A stretch of DNA of 64,000 nucleotides from Hoeflea sp. BAL378 (GCF_000759435.1 NZ_JRJG01000008.1:40873-104872), one strand, 5' to 3'; positions 1 through 9,078 are shown, numbered from the stretch's first letter. The notes: generated from the letters alone by a model not told the origin. Made by a program: numbers and translations.

Positions 1-357
1 GTCTTCCGCCGCTTCCCGCGGCTCGAGGAGAGACGCAGCCAGCATGCCGGACTCATGTCGGGCGGAGAACAGCAGATGCTTGCGCTCGGACGGGGGTTGA
101 TGGCCCGGCCGCGCCTGATCCTGATGGATGAACCCACGCTCGGATTGGCGCCGGTGATGGTGAAGCAGGTCTTCGAGACCATCAGGGAACTGCGCGCATC
201 CGGCTTCACCATCCTGCTCGCCGAGCAGAACGCCAGGGTCGCTCTGGAACTCGCCGACCAGGCCTATCTCCTGGAAAACGGCCGCGTTGCGCTGTCGGGA
301 CCGGGCGCAGAACTGCTCGATTCGCACGATGTGCGGCGCGCCTATCTGGGGATGTGA
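1..357 (+). CDS. livF: LivF-type branched-chain amino acid ABC transporter ATPase, 5' truncated
   Basis: This is the C-terminal part of an ATPase of the LivF family, which powers uptake of branched-chain amino acids or related amides and carboxylates at the inner membrane. The frame is open from base 1, so the start and the Walker A motif lie outside the window. What is seen is a run typical of LivF just before the signature (VFRRFPRLEERR), the ABC signature MSGGEQQ followed by MLALGRGLM, Walker B LILMDEP and the switch-region His loop replaced by the usual LivF form LLAEQN. The partner genes livG, livH, livM and livK must lie upstream if present. Downstream, a three-gene oxidative cassette begins 43 bases after the stop, so the transporter may import that cassette's substrate. 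That link is inference. Confidence 0.9.
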   Translation, partial: VFRRFPRLEERRSQHAGLMSGGEQQMLALGRGLMARPRLILMDEPTLGLAPVMVKQVFETIRELRASGFTILLAEQNARVALELADQAYLLENGRVALSGPGAELLDSHDVRRAYLGM

Positions 358-400
358 GGGAAATGGACACCGACACCGATCATCATCGAAAGGATCCCGG

Positions 401-709
401 ATGCGCTTCGTAGCCATCTTCTTCGACGACGTGCAACCGGCGCAGATCGATCCCGGCCTGACCCGGGACCACTTCGACTATCTCGCCGGTTGCAGCGACC
501 GCATCACCGACGCGGGCGGACTGCGCGAAGGCGCCGATCTGCCCTTCTGCGGCTCGCTTTGGGTGATCGAGGCGGAAAGCCTCGCCGAAGCACAGGCGCT
601 CGCCGACGGCGACCCCTATTGCAAGGCCGGGCTGAGGCCCGACTACCGCGTGCTGCAGTGGAACCGGGCACCCCTGCCCAAAAGACCGACTGATACAGGA
701 AAGGAATGA
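401..709 (+). CDS. YCII-related domain protein
   Basis: A 102-residue protein of the YCII family, small ferredoxin-like-fold proteins often found beside catabolic monooxygenases; some members are enzymes, most have no known reaction. The N-terminal strand MRFVAIFFDD, an Arg-Asp-His-containing helix (residues 20-27), a GGLR turn and a C-terminal SLWVIEAES strand followed by DGDPY are the family's usual landmarks. The ATG at 401 was chosen because upstream codons in the frame encode no family sequence and translate the end of livF out of frame. The stop is 3 bases before the next gene, so it is co-transcribed with the cupin and monooxygenase genes. A role as an isomerase, lyase or accessory to the monooxygenase is a guess. 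Confidence 0.75.
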   Translation: MRFVAIFFDDVQPAQIDPGLTRDHFDYLAGCSDRITDAGGLREGADLPFCGSLWVIEAESLAEAQALADGDPYCKAGLRPDYRVLQWNRAPLPKRPTDTGKE

Positions 710-712
710 GCC

Positions 713-1159
713 ATGAGTAGCCCAGACGGTACAGAAGTGATGGTATTCACCCCTAAGAACAAGACCGAGGCCAAGCAGGGCATGCCGCAGTTCTTCGGTG
801 TCTCCGAGAACTCCACCGGCGCCAAGCACCTGTCCCTGAATGTCACCGCCTTTGGTCCCGGCGGACGGGCCAAGTCGCATCGCCACAAGGACTACGAGAC
901 CGCGATCTACACGATGTCCGGCAAGATCGTGCTGCTGCACGGGCCCAATCTCGAAAACGAAAGCCTGATGGAGCCGGGAAGCTTCTGCTTTATCCCCGCC
1001 GAGGTGCCGCACATGGCGTTCAATCTGTCCGAGAGCGAGCCTGCCACCGCGCTCACCGCGCGGAACGATCCACGCGAGCAGGAAAATGTCGTCCTGATGC
1101 CCGAGCTCGACACCGAAGAGCTCGACGCGCGTGTCGCCAGGCGCCGGGCGGAGGGCTGA
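713..1159 (+). CDS. Cupin-domain protein
   Basis: A 148-residue single-domain cupin. The first cupin motif is visible as HRHKDYETAIYTMSG (about residues 52-66), giving the His-x-His-x4-Glu metal ligands, and the second motif lies near EPGSFCFIPAEVPHMAFN. No signal peptide is present, so it is cytoplasmic. Such proteins can be metal-dependent dioxygenases, isomerases or ligand sensors. It lies 3 bases after the YCII gene and 3 bases before the FAD monooxygenase gene, which places it in the same short catabolic operon. A ring-cleaving or isomerising step after hydroxylation would fit, but the sequence does not decide this. Confidence 0.8.
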   Translation: MSSPDGTEVMVFTPKNKTEAKQGMPQFFGVSENSTGAKHLSLNVTAFGPGGRAKSHRHKDYETAIYTMSGKIVLLHGPNLENESLMEPGSFCFIPAEVPHMAFNLSESEPATALTARNDPREQENVVLMPELDTEELDARVARRRAEG

Positions 1160-1162
1160 ACC

Positions 1163-2407
1163 ATGAAGGTCATCATTGTCGGCGGCGGCATCGGCGGTCT
1201 CACCGCCGCGCTCTATCTGCACAAGCACGGTGTGCCCTGTCAGGTTTTCGAGAAGGCGCCCGAGATCCTGCAACTGGGCGTCGGCATCACCATGCTTCCC
1301 CACGCCATCAGCGCGATGAACGAACTGGGGCTGATGGAGCGGCTCGATGCGCTGGGCGTGCGGACCGACCGGATGATCTTCCGAACCCGCGGCGGCCAGG
1401 AAGTCTGGAACGCGCCACGCGGCCTGGCCGCGGGCTATGACGTTCCGCAGATCACCGCGCACCGCGCCGACATCCATCGGGTTCTGCTCGACGCCGTGGC
1501 CGAGCGGTTGCCCGAAGGGACGCTGGCCCTCGATGCGGCCTTCGATGGCGTGGAAGACAGGGGCGATGGCGTCTCGGTCACCTTGCGCCGAAGCGACGGC
1601 AGCACCTTCACGGCCGAGGGCGACGTGCTGATCGGCGCCGACGGCATCCATTCCGCCGTTCGCCGCCACCTGAAGCCGGACGAGGGTGCCCCGCGCTGGT
1701 CGGGGCTGATGCTCTGGCGCGGGTCGGTGGACTGGCCGAAGGTGCTGGACGGGCACACGATCATCAACAGCGGCGGCACCAGCCGGAAATTCATCTTCTA
1801 TCCGATCGGTCCCGGCAAGACGCCGGAGACCCAGTTGATGAACTGGGCCTGCGTGGTCCGGCAGGCAGATCCCGGCGCGCCCGCGCCCGGACGCGAGGAC
1901 TGGAACCGCGAGGCGCAGGCAGAGGTTCTGCATCCGATCCTTGAGGACTTCACCGTGCCGGAGACGGACATCCGCGCGATGGTCGATGCCACGCCGGTGT
2001 TCTGGGACTTCCCGATGTGCGACCGCGATCCGCTTGAGACGTGGACACGCGGCCGCGTCACGCTTCTGGGCGATGCGGCCCACCCGATGTATCCGTTTGG
2101 CGCCAACGGTTCCGCACAGGCCATTCTCGATGCGCGGGCGCTGGGGCGGCTGTGTGGCGCTGGCGGCGATCCGGCGGCGATCCTGCTGGCCTACGAAGCC
2201 GAACGGCTTTCCTCCGTCAACGAGGTTGTGGCCGGCAACCGGACCGGCGGCCCGGAGCGCGTGATTGACGAGGTTGAAGCCCGCATCGCTGACCTGCCCG
2301 GGCAGAAGTTCGAGGATATAGAGGCGATCCTGCCGTTCAAGGAACGGGATGCGATCGTCAACGGCTACTCAAGGCTTGCAGGCTTTGCCACCGAACAGAT
2401 GCGGTGA
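1163..2407 (+). CDS. FAD-dependent monooxygenase, salicylate-hydroxylase-like
   Basis: A 414-residue class A flavoprotein monooxygenase. The N-terminal dinucleotide fold VGGGIGGL (residues 5-12), the central DG motif (LIGADGIHSAVRR) and the C-terminal FAD ribityl motif LLGDAAHPM are all present, followed by an AILDARALG helix. These enzymes use NAD(P)H and O2 to hydroxylate aromatic or N-heterocyclic acids. Its length is normal for the family. It is the last gene of the cassette that starts at 401, with 3-base spacings throughout. The substrate cannot be read from sequence: salicylate, 3-hydroxybenzoate, 6-hydroxynicotinate or a related compound are all possible. A transposase remnant begins right at its stop codon, so the 3' end of the operon may have been rearranged. 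Confidence 0.88.
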   Translation: MKVIIVGGGIGGLTAALYLHKHGVPCQVFEKAPEILQLGVGITMLPHAISAMNELGLMERLDALGVRTDRMIFRTRGGQEVWNAPRGLAAGYDVPQITAHRADIHRVLLDAVAERLPEGTLALDAAFDGVEDRGDGVSVTLRRSDGSTFTAEGDVLIGADGIHSAVRRHLKPDEGAPRWSGLMLWRGSVDWPKVLDGHTIINSGGTSRKFIFYPIGPGKTPETQLMNWACVVRQADPGAPAPGREDWNREAQAEVLHPILEDFTVPETDIRAMVDATPVFWDFPMCDRDPLETWTRGRVTLLGDAAHPMYPFGANGSAQAILDARALGRLCGAGGDPAAILLAYEAERLSSVNEVVAGNRTGGPERVIDEVEARIADLPGQKFEDIEAILPFKERDAIVNGYSRLAGFATEQMR

Positions 2408-2837
2408 CCCCACGTTTTCCGTTGGCGGTGGAGGAGTTCGAGGCCGCCTTCAGCGATCTCGACATCGCGCATCGTCCAACCAAACCGCGGCATCGCTTTC
2501 CTGCCGAGATCATCGCGCATGCCGCAGGGCTCTCTCACCGCTTCCGGCTGCGCCTGCGGGACGTCGAGGACCCACTTGCCGAGCGCGAGATCGATGTCGC
2601 ATCTCAAACGGTGTCGGAATGGGCCGCGAGATCCGGGCGCAATAGCCAGGTTGTCAAACCTTGGATTTCGTGGCTTACAAAATGGGTGAGCACCTTGTTT
2701 AATGAGCGCTGAGACGTTGCCGAGCGTTTCGTGCAACGGGACGCGCCGGACCCGGTTTTGGACGTCGTTCGCGGAGTGCCAGGAAAACCGAAGGCTCTGC
2801 ACCGAACTCCTTACCAGACGCGGCGGAGGCTCCGATC
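2408..2837. other. Intergenic region holding the transposase relic and the LuxR-gene leader
   Basis: This 430-base stretch has no intact gene. Its first half carries the IS6-type relic described separately. The second half (about 2641-2837) has lower GC patches and no protein similarity that I recognise on either strand. It ends in a GGAGG at 2825-2829, spaced 8 bases from the GTG start of the LuxR-type gene. Confidence 0.6.
2482..2640 (+). pseudogene. IS6-family transposase N-terminal remnant
   Basis: A stretch of about 53 codons, read in the frame that opens at 2404, resembles the N-terminus of alphaproteobacterial IS6-family transposases. Recognisable pieces are PRHRFPAEIIAHA, then RFRLRLRDVEDPLAERE, then an SQTVSEWAARSGR segment that corresponds to the family's ETIRRW-type helix. 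The catalytic DDE part is absent and the frame stops at 2712 with unrelated residues after about 2640. Substitutions at normally invariant positions (GLSH where VWLYFR-like sequence is usual) show decay. No terminal inverted repeats were found. It is a relic, and it overlaps the stop of the monooxygenase gene, marking an old insertion or deletion point. Confidence 0.6.
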
Positions 2838-3692
2838 GTGGCTGGAGACATGCACAATCGTAAGCCATTTTTTGGGAATGCGGGATTGAGCAGCACACAG
2901 CGAGGGAATGAAAATTTCCTCCATGAGACGGCGACAGACTTGCCTCGCGCGATAGCCGCGATCAACACGGCTGACTTTTTTCCGGCAATTCTTGATTACA
3001 TGCGAAAGATCGTGCCGTTCAGCGGCGCCTTCATCACGCGACTGCACAGGAACCGGCCGCCGGACCATATCTATGACAATGTCAGGGTCGAGCGGCACCG
3101 CGATGTCGTCGACCAGTACCTGGACAGTGCCTATCTTCTCGATCCCGTGTACGACGTCTTCCTCTCCGGCCGGACCCATGGCGCGATGCGGTTGCGCGAC
3201 ATCGCACCGGACCAGTTCATGCGGTCGACCTATTACCGCCGCTACTACCGGAACATCGCGCTCAGGGACGAAATGGCCATCCTGGTTCCGCAAGGCGAGG
3301 GTGCGGTCTTCTTCTCGCTCGGCCGGCTCGGGGATGAGCCGCGCTTCAGCGCCCGGTCCGTGCGGGCGTTTGAGGCCAGGATCGATGTCATAGCCGCTCT
3401 CACCGGCAAGCATTTCGAGCGCGGCCACACCACACCGGTCCATGCAGGGACCGCACCGGCCGATCGGACGCTGACTGCGGCGCTCGATGCCTTCGGCGAA
3501 GGAATCCTGACTGCCCGCGAACGCGAGGTGGCAACGCTCATTCTCAAGGGCCACTCGTCGGCGTCGGTTTCGGCGATGGCCGGCATCACGGTCGGCACCG
3601 TCAAGATCCACCGGAAGAACATCTACCGGAAGCTTTCGATTTCCTCGCAATCCGAACTCCTGTCGAACTTCCTGCGCTCGGTCCTGAGCTGA
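2838..3692 (+). CDS. LuxR-family transcriptional regulator
   Basis: A 284-residue regulator with a LuxR-type helix-turn-helix at residues 224-284. The segment starts LTAREREVATLILKG and its recognition helix is in TVKIHRKNIYRKL. The N-terminal 200 residues are an effector domain without the conserved Trp, Tyr and Asp set of acyl-homoserine-lactone receptors that I could align, so the ligand is probably not a standard AHL. A run of aromatic residues and arginines (YYRRYYRN, residues 133-140) stands out. GTG 2838 was chosen as start because GGAGG lies 8 bases upstream; ATG 2850 is the alternative. It precedes the Pot-type ABC operon on the same strand with about 100 bases between, and is the obvious candidate regulator of it. 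Confidence 0.85.
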   Translation: MAGDMHNRKPFFGNAGLSSTQRGNENFLHETATDLPRAIAAINTADFFPAILDYMRKIVPFSGAFITRLHRNRPPDHIYDNVRVERHRDVVDQYLDSAYLLDPVYDVFLSGRTHGAMRLRDIAPDQFMRSTYYRRYYRNIALRDEMAILVPQGEGAVFFSLGRLGDEPRFSARSVRAFEARIDVIAALTGKHFERGHTTPVHAGTAPADRTLTAALDAFGEGILTAREREVATLILKGHSSASVSAMAGITVGTVKIHRKNIYRKLSISSQSELLSNFLRSVLS

Positions 3693-3709
3693 ACGGCCTA
3701 TCCCCTTCG

Positions 3710-3721
3710 GGGTATTTACCC
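3710..3721. promoter_or_regulatory. Inverted repeat before the Pot-type operon
   Basis: GGGTA-TT-TACCC is a perfect 5-base inverted repeat, directly preceded by CCCC-TTC-GGGG. It lies between the LuxR-type gene and the transporter start at 3789. It could be the operator of that regulator or a short attenuator hairpin. The function is inferred only from position and symmetry. Confidence 0.3.
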
Positions 3722-3788
3722 GCGCGCACCCGGCTCCTAGCCTTCTTGCATGGATGGTGAGCCAGATCGGCGGGGGCGGATTTTACGG

Positions 3789-4895
3789 ATGACCGGAACA
3801 GAAATCGCCAGAGACCGGAAGGCCGCGGTGTCGGCAAGGGCCCTGTCAAAGACCTTCGGACAGGGAGAGTTCGCGGTCACCGCGCTCGACAGCGTCGAAC
3901 TCGACATTTTCGAGAACGAGTTCTTCACGCTGCTCGGTCCGTCCGGCTGCGGGAAGACAACCCTGCTGCGGCTGATCGCGGGCTTCGAACTGCCGACACA
4001 CGGGTCGATCGCGCTGCAGGGGCAGGATATCACGGACAAGCCGCCGCACCGGCGTCCGATCAACACGGTTTTCCAGAACTACGCGCTGTTTCCGCACATG
4101 ACGGTGGCCGAGAACATCGGTTTCGGGCTCAGGATGCTCGGCAAGCCGGCGGCGGAGATCAGACAAACGACCGAGCGGATGCTGGCGCTGGTTCAGCTTG
4201 AGGCCATGGCCGGACGCCGGATGGACCAGCTTTCGGGCGGCCAGCAGCAGCGCGTGGCGCTGGCCCGGGCGCTGGCGCCGGCGCCCAAGGTGCTGCTGCT
4301 CGACGAGCCGCTGGCGGCACTCGATCTCAAGCTGCGCAAGAACATGCAGCTCGAGCTGAAGAGCCTGCAGGCAGAGACCGGCATCACCTTCGTGTTCGTG
4401 ACCCACGACCAGGAAGAGGCGCTCACCATGTCGGACCGGATCGCGGTGATGAAATCCGGCAAGATCCTGCAGACCGGCACGCCGCGCGACATCTATGACC
4501 GTCCGACGCACCGGTTCGTGGCCGATTTCATCGGCGACATCAACATTCTCGAAGGAACGCTCGAACACACGGACGGCGATCTGGCGAGGGTGCGGCTGAA
4601 AGACGGGACCAGGGTTTCCGCGCATCTCGGAACGGCATCGGCACGGTCGGGCGAGGTCAGCGTGGCGATCAGGCCCGAGAATGTCCGGCTGGCGGGCGCG
4701 GCCGAGGCACCGACGCTCACCGGCGTTCTCGAGACCATCGTCTATTTCGGCGCGGCGACAAATCTCCACCTTCGGCTCGGAACCGGCGAGGAAATCGTGG
4801 TCCGCAATCCGGGCGCGGTCGACGAAGGCCGGTACCAGCCCGGCGCCACCATCGGCGCCGTCCTGCAGCCCGAGCTGATACGGGTGCTGGAATGA
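3789..4895 (+). CDS. PotA-like polyamine-type ABC transporter ATPase
   Basis: A 368-residue ATPase for a spermidine/putrescine-type importer. Walker [10 protein letters not shown] spans residues 50-58, followed by the Q-loop (FQNYALF), signature [15 protein letters not shown], Walker [13 protein letters not shown] and the His switch [10 protein letters not shown]. The C-terminal 120 residues form the TOBE-type regulatory domain normal for PotA. Start ATG 3789 is preferred; an in-frame ATG at 3750 has no ribosome binding site. The stop overlaps the next gene by 4 bases (ATGA), so the four transporter genes form one operon. Substrate range of this family includes polyamines and also other amines and amides. 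Confidence 0.9.
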   Translation: MTGTEIARDRKAAVSARALSKTFGQGEFAVTALDSVELDIFENEFFTLLGPSGCGKTTLLRLIAGFELPTHGSIALQGQDITDKPPHRRPINTVFQNYALFPHMTVAENIGFGLRMLGKPAAEIRQTTERMLALVQLEAMAGRRMDQLSGGQQQRVALARALAPAPKVLLLDEPLAALDLKLRKNMQLELKSLQAETGITFVFVTHDQEEALTMSDRIAVMKSGKILQTGTPRDIYDRPTHRFVADFIGDINILEGTLEHTDGDLARVRLKDGTRVSAHLGTASARSGEVSVAIRPENVRLAGAAEAPTLTGVLETIVYFGAATNLHLRLGTGEEIVVRNPGAVDEGRYQPGATIGAVLQPELIRVLE

Positions 4896-5830
4896 GCGAC
4901 CGGGAGGCCCAGACGGCGCTTGCGGCGGCGATCGCCCAGAACCGGCGCAACGAGCGCCTCACCCGGGCCTGGCTGCTTGCCCCGGCGCTGACACTCATCC
5001 TCGCCATCAGCATCCTGCCGCTCGCAATCACCGTCGTCTATTCGTTCCTGACGCCGGGCACCTATGGCGGTGTGACCTGGGAATTCAGCACCGACAGCTA
5101 CGTGCAGTTCCTGTTCCAGCGCGACATCTTCGATGATTCGCTGGTCTTCAACTCCGCCTATGTGTCGATCTTCCTCAGGTCGATCGGGCTCGCACTGGGC
5201 GCCACGCTGGGCGCGCTCATCCTTGGCTTTCCGACCGCCTATTTCATTGCGACGAAGCCGCGCGAGCAGCGCAACATCTGGCTGTTCCTGATCACGCTGC
5301 CGTTCTGGACCAACCTGCTGATCCGCACCTACGCCATGCTGCTGATCATCCGCGACGAAGGCCTCATCAACATCATGCTGATGAAGGCCGGGATCATCTC
5401 GTCGCCGCTGACCATCCTTTACACCGACACCGCGGTGTTCATCGGCCTGATCTACTCGTTTCTGCCGTTCATGGTGCTGCCGATCTACGCGAGCCTCGAG
5501 AAGCTGGACTTCAGCCTGGTCGAGGCCGGCTACGATCTCTATGCAAACCGGCTGAAAGTGCTGTTTCATGTCATCGTTCCGCTGGCCAAGCCCGGAATTG
5601 TCGCCGGCTGCATCCTGGTCTTCATCCCCGGTCTCGGCGCCTACATCACGCCCGAACTGCTGGGCGGCGGCAAGAAGCTGATGATCGGCAACATGATCGC
5701 CATGCAGTTCGGCGCCTCGCGCAACTGGCCTTTCGGCTCGGCAGCCGCGCTGATCCTGATGGCGCTGGTCATCCTGGTGCTGCTGGCCAATGCCCTCGCC
5801 GCGAGAAAGGGAGCCTCGAGGAATGGCTGA
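4892..5830 (+). CDS. PotB-like ABC transporter permease
   Basis: A 312-residue inner-membrane permease with about six hydrophobic helices; the first is residues 27-50 ([20 protein letters not shown]). The cytoplasmic EAA coupling loop is visible as [25 protein letters not shown], split here as EAGYDLYAN and the following IVPLAKPGI. It forms a heterodimer with the next gene product and couples to the PotA-like ATPase. It overlaps potA-like by 4 bases and the next permease gene by 8 bases. Confidence 0.9.
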   Translation: MSDREAQTALAAAIAQNRRNERLTRAWLLAPALTLILAISILPLAITVVYSFLTPGTYGGVTWEFSTDSYVQFLFQRDIFDDSLVFNSAYVSIFLRSIGLALGATLGALILGFPTAYFIATKPREQRNIWLFLITLPFWTNLLIRTYAMLLIIRDEGLINIMLMKAGIISSPLTILYTDTAVFIGLIYSFLPFMVLPIYASLEKLDFSLVEAGYDLYANRLKVLFHVIVPLAKPGIVAGCILVFIPGLGAYITPELLGGGKKLMIGNMIAMQFGASRNWPFGSAAALILMALVILVLLANALAARKGASRNG

Positions 5831-6677
5831 CCCGACCACGGCAATGCCGGCATCACCAGAACCGCGCCGCCGCCGGAGGCCGGCCCGGGATCTCAAGGCG
5901 ATGCCCGGGTTCACAGCAACCGCCTGGCTGTGCATCGTTGCGCTCTACCTGCCGATCCTGGTGCTGATCGTTTTTTCCTTCAACGAGAACCGGTCGGTGG
6001 TGCTGTGGACGGGATTTTCGCTCGACTGGTACGCCAAGGCGCTGGAGAATGACGGGATCCGCCATGCGGCCTGGGTGTCGGTCAAGATCGCGCTGTTTGC
6101 CACGGTCATTTCGACGATCGCCGCCACCATGGCGGCGCTGGCGACGACCCGGACAAAGAAGTTCGCCGGCCAGGGGCTGGTCTACGGGATCATCAACCAG
6201 CCGCTGATGATCCCCGAGATCGTCACGGCCATCGCAACGCTGTCGCTGTTCGCGCTGGTCAAGAAGATCACCGGGCTTACCGGCATCGGCTACCTGATGC
6301 TGGCGCATGCGGCCTTCTGCATTCCGTTTGCCTACATGCCGATCCGCGCCCGGCTCGAGACCATGACGCTGACGCTGGAACAGGCCGCGGCGGATCTCTA
6401 CGCGCCGCCGCTGAAGGTCTTCACCCTTGTGACGCTGCCGCTGCTCGGTCCCGGCATCGTTGCCGGCGCGATGCTCGCCTTCGTCGTTTCGCTCGATGAC
6501 GTGATCATCACCCTGATGATTGCCGGACCGGGGGAGACCACGCTTCCCATCTACATTCTCGGCGCCATCCGGCGCGGGGTCACGCCCGAGATCAATGCCG
6601 TCTCGACCATCCTGGTCGCGGTCTCGGTTCTGCTGGTCATGCTGCTGTTTGTCGTGCAGCGGCGCATGCAGCGATAG
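5823..6677 (+). CDS. PotC-like ABC transporter permease
   Basis: A 284-residue permease with six predicted helices, the first at about residues 25-47 after a basic, proline-rich N-terminus (EPRRRRRPARD). The EAA-type loop reads EQAAADLYAPPLKVFTLVTL. A conserved SLDDVIITLM segment near residue 222 is characteristic of PotC/PotI proteins. Start ATG 5823 lies 8 bases inside the preceding gene. An upstream in-frame ATG at 5790 would extend the protein into sequence encoding the other permease's C-terminus and is less likely. Confidence 0.9.
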   Translation: MADPTTAMPASPEPRRRRRPARDLKAMPGFTATAWLCIVALYLPILVLIVFSFNENRSVVLWTGFSLDWYAKALENDGIRHAAWVSVKIALFATVISTIAATMAALATTRTKKFAGQGLVYGIINQPLMIPEIVTAIATLSLFALVKKITGLTGIGYLMLAHAAFCIPFAYMPIRARLETMTLTLEQAAADLYAPPLKVFTLVTLPLLGPGIVAGAMLAFVVSLDDVIITLMIAGPGETTLPIYILGAIRRGVTPEINAVSTILVAVSVLLVMLLFVVQRRMQR

Positions 6678-6706
6678 GACGGAAAAAAGGAAAGAGAGGA
6701 ACAAGG

Positions 6707-7738
6707 ATGAAAACCGTATTGAGGCTTCTCGCCACCGCATCCGCCGTGGCATTCGCGTCGTCTGCGGCCATGGCCGCGGGCGAACTCAACATCTACAACT
6801 GGGGCAATTACACCTCGCCCGAGATGATCAAGAAGTTCGAGGAAAAGTTCGACGTCAAGGTCAACCTGGACGGCTATGATTCGAACGAGGCGATGCTCGC
6901 CAAGGTCAAGGCGGGCGACACCGGCTACGATATCGTCGTGCCGGGCGACTACATGGTCAAGGTGATGATCGGCGAAGGCCTGCTCGAGGAAGTCAAGCCG
7001 AACACGATGGAGAACTTCAAGAATGTCGATCCGAAATGGGTCGATGTCTGGTGGGATCCGGGCCGCAACTATTCGGTCCCCTACCAGTGGGGCACCACCT
7101 CGTTCACCGTCGACACGGCCGTCTATGACGGCGACATCGACACGCTGGCCCTGCTGTTCGATCCGCCGGAAGTGCTCCAGGGCCGGATCAACATGCTCAA
7201 CGACATGAACGACGTGATCAATGCCGGCCTGCGCTATCTCGGCTACGGACGCTGCAACGGCAACCAGGACGAACTGCGCGAAGTGCTTGCCCTGCTCTCC
7301 AAGGCCAAGCCGCACTGGCGGACGATGGACTATGCCGTGATCGAGAAGCTCACCTCCAAGGACGTCGACATCAGCCAGAGCTGGAACGGCGCCGCCATGC
7401 GGGCCCGGGCGCAGCGGCCGACGCTGAAATACGCCTATCCGAAAGAGGGCTTCACCGGCTGGATGGACAATGTCGCCGTGCTCAAGGGCGCGCCCAATCT
7501 CGAAAACGCCAAGCTGTTCATCAACTTCATGATGGAGCCGGAGAACGCCGGATTGACGTCGAACTTCGCCCGCTATGCCAACGGCATCCTGGGCAGCGAC
7601 AAGTTCATGGAGCCGGAGATGCTCTCCGCGCCCGAGATCGTCATGCCCGCCGGTGCTCCCGAACCGGACTTCGTGACGCCTTGCCCGCAGGAAGTCGTCG
7701 ATCTGTACAACAAGATCTGGACCCAGCTTAAGCAGTAG
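6707..7738 (+). CDS. PotD-like periplasmic polyamine-type binding protein
   Basis: A 343-residue solute-binding protein. A Sec signal peptide covers residues 1-24 with likely cleavage after SSAAMA. The mature start GELNIYNWGNYTSPE is typical of PotD/PotF, whose Trp-Gly-Asn-Tyr region lines the ligand pocket. YDIVVPGDYMV and FTGWMDNVAV are further family landmarks. It lies 29 bases after the permease gene with AGAGAGGAA as ribosome binding site. A strong hairpin follows the stop. Ligand could be putrescine, spermidine, or another cationic amine or amide; the downstream hydrolases suggest an amide. Confidence 0.9.
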   Translation: MKTVLRLLATASAVAFASSAAMAAGELNIYNWGNYTSPEMIKKFEEKFDVKVNLDGYDSNEAMLAKVKAGDTGYDIVVPGDYMVKVMIGEGLLEEVKPNTMENFKNVDPKWVDVWWDPGRNYSVPYQWGTTSFTVDTAVYDGDIDTLALLFDPPEVLQGRINMLNDMNDVINAGLRYLGYGRCNGNQDELREVLALLSKAKPHWRTMDYAVIEKLTSKDVDISQSWNGAAMRARAQRPTLKYAYPKEGFTGWMDNVAVLKGAPNLENAKLFINFMMEPENAGLTSNFARYANGILGSDKFMEPEMLSAPEIVMPAGAPEPDFVTPCPQEVVDLYNKIWTQLKQ

Positions 7739-7747
7739 GCCCGAACC

Positions 7748-7772
7748 CGGCGCGCGGGCCGCCCGCGCGCCG
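7748..7772. terminator. GC-rich hairpin after the binding-protein gene
   Basis: Perfect 10-base stem (CGGCGCGCGG with CCGCGCGCCG) and a 5-base loop, 10 bases after the PotD-like stop. There is no T-tract, so it may stabilise the upstream mRNA or cause partial termination rather than a full stop before the hydrolase gene. Confidence 0.6.
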
Positions 7773-7790
7773 TCCCCCACCAGAGAAAGT

Positions 7791-9029
7791 ATGTCCATGT
7801 CCGACACCGGAAAGGTTGAACCGGTTATGCCCAGGACCGCCCGGCAACTGGGGATCATGCAGGGGTTTCCTCCCCCGCCGGAGAAGCGCCCGACGCTTGC
7901 CAACTGGGACCTTCCACCTTTCAACCGCTGGGCATTCCAGAATGTCCGCAGCCTGATACCGACGGTGGACGTGTTCCGCGGCTTCGGACCGGCGAGTGCT
8001 TTGGCTGAAGCGCCGGAGGAACTGGGCGAAATCCGGTTCGAGCGCGAGAATGGCGCGACCGTGTCCCTCGACCGCTTCCTGGGCGAGAGCTATGGCGATG
8101 CCTTCCTGGTGATGTACAGGAACCGCATTGTCTTCGAGCGCTATCTCAACGGCATGGCGCCGCAAACGCTGCATCTGTCGCAGTCCGTGGCAAAATCCGT
8201 CGTCGGTCTGCTGACCGGAATTCTCGCATCCGATGGCATGGTCGACCTGCATGCGCCGCTGGCAGACATCGTGCCCGAGCTGGCGCAGTGCGGCTATGCC
8301 GACGCGACGCTCGACCAGGTGCTCGACATGCGCTCGGGCGTCCGCTTCACCGAGGACTACAACCTGCCGGGCAGCGACATGACCCGGATCGACATCGCCT
8401 CCGGCTGGCGCCCGCATGTCGCCAACGCACCGCGCCCGACGATCCGCGAGGTGATCCTCAGCCTGCCGAAGCTCAGGCCGCATGGCGGGGCGTTCGAATA
8501 CCGCTCGATCGAGACGGACGTCGTCGCCTGGGTGCTGGAACGTGCCGCCGGCAAATCCCTTGCCGAACTGGTGAGCCAGCATCTGTGGCAACCCATCGGC
8601 GCGGATCGCGATGCCTATTTCACCGTCGACGAAGCTGGCACCGCGCTTGCCGATGGCGGCTTCAACGCGACACTGCGCGACTATGCGCGCCTGGGGATGC
8701 TGATGCTCGGCAGCGGGTGGGCCAACGGGCGGCAGGTTGTCCCGGCAGCCTGGATCGATGGTATCCGCAGCGGCAACCGGGAGGTCTTTGGCGATCCCTA
8801 CACAGCCGTCCTGCCGGGTGGAGCCTACCGCCGCTTCTGGTGGATCCGCGACGCGGACAGGGGCGACATCTGCGCCCGCGGCGTGTTCGGCCAGTTGATC
8901 TACGTCGATCCCAAGATCGAATTGCTGGTGGTAAAGCTGTCGACCTGGCCGGATTATGTGATTCCGTCGCTGACCCGTGACACGTTCCGCGCCATCGACG
9001 CGATCCGGTCGGCGGTGAGCGAGCCGTAA
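7791..9029 (+). CDS. Class C beta-lactamase-like serine hydrolase (NylB/EstB type)
   Basis: A 412-residue cytoplasmic serine hydrolase of the beta-lactamase/penicillin-binding-protein fold. The nucleophile motif is SVAK (Ser132, Lys135) in the context LSQSVAKSVVGLL, and a Tyr-Asn pair at 190-191 (EDYN) probably supplies the second catalytic element. A conserved FEYRS motif follows near residue 240. No signal peptide is seen, which argues against a cell-wall enzyme or secreted beta-lactamase. Members of this group include 6-aminohexanoate-dimer hydrolase and esterases, so hydrolysis of an imported amide or ester is a fair hypothesis. It follows the transporter operon in the same direction, 52 bases downstream, and precedes an amidohydrolase gene. 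Confidence 0.82.
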   Translation: MSMSDTGKVEPVMPRTARQLGIMQGFPPPPEKRPTLANWDLPPFNRWAFQNVRSLIPTVDVFRGFGPASALAEAPEELGEIRFERENGATVSLDRFLGESYGDAFLVMYRNRIVFERYLNGMAPQTLHLSQSVAKSVVGLLTGILASDGMVDLHAPLADIVPELAQCGYADATLDQVLDMRSGVRFTEDYNLPGSDMTRIDIASGWRPHVANAPRPTIREVILSLPKLRPHGGAFEYRSIETDVVAWVLERAAGKSLAELVSQHLWQPIGADRDAYFTVDEAGTALADGGFNATLRDYARLGMLMLGSGWANGRQVVPAAWIDGIRSGNREVFGDPYTAVLPGGAYRRFWWIRDADRGDICARGVFGQLIYVDPKIELLVVKLSTWPDYVIPSLTRDTFRAIDAIRSAVSEP

Positions 9030-9078
9030 ACCTGCGGGATCTTGAGGTGAGAACGACAACAGGCAAGGGAATTGAGCC

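Noticed and set aside
2641..2837. Second mobile-element relic after the IS6-type fragment
   Set aside because: Six-frame reading gave no transposase-like motif, and no terminal repeats were seen.
3750..3789. Longer start for the PotA-like ATPase
   Set aside because: No ribosome binding site before ATG 3750, and the extra 13 residues are not typical of the family.
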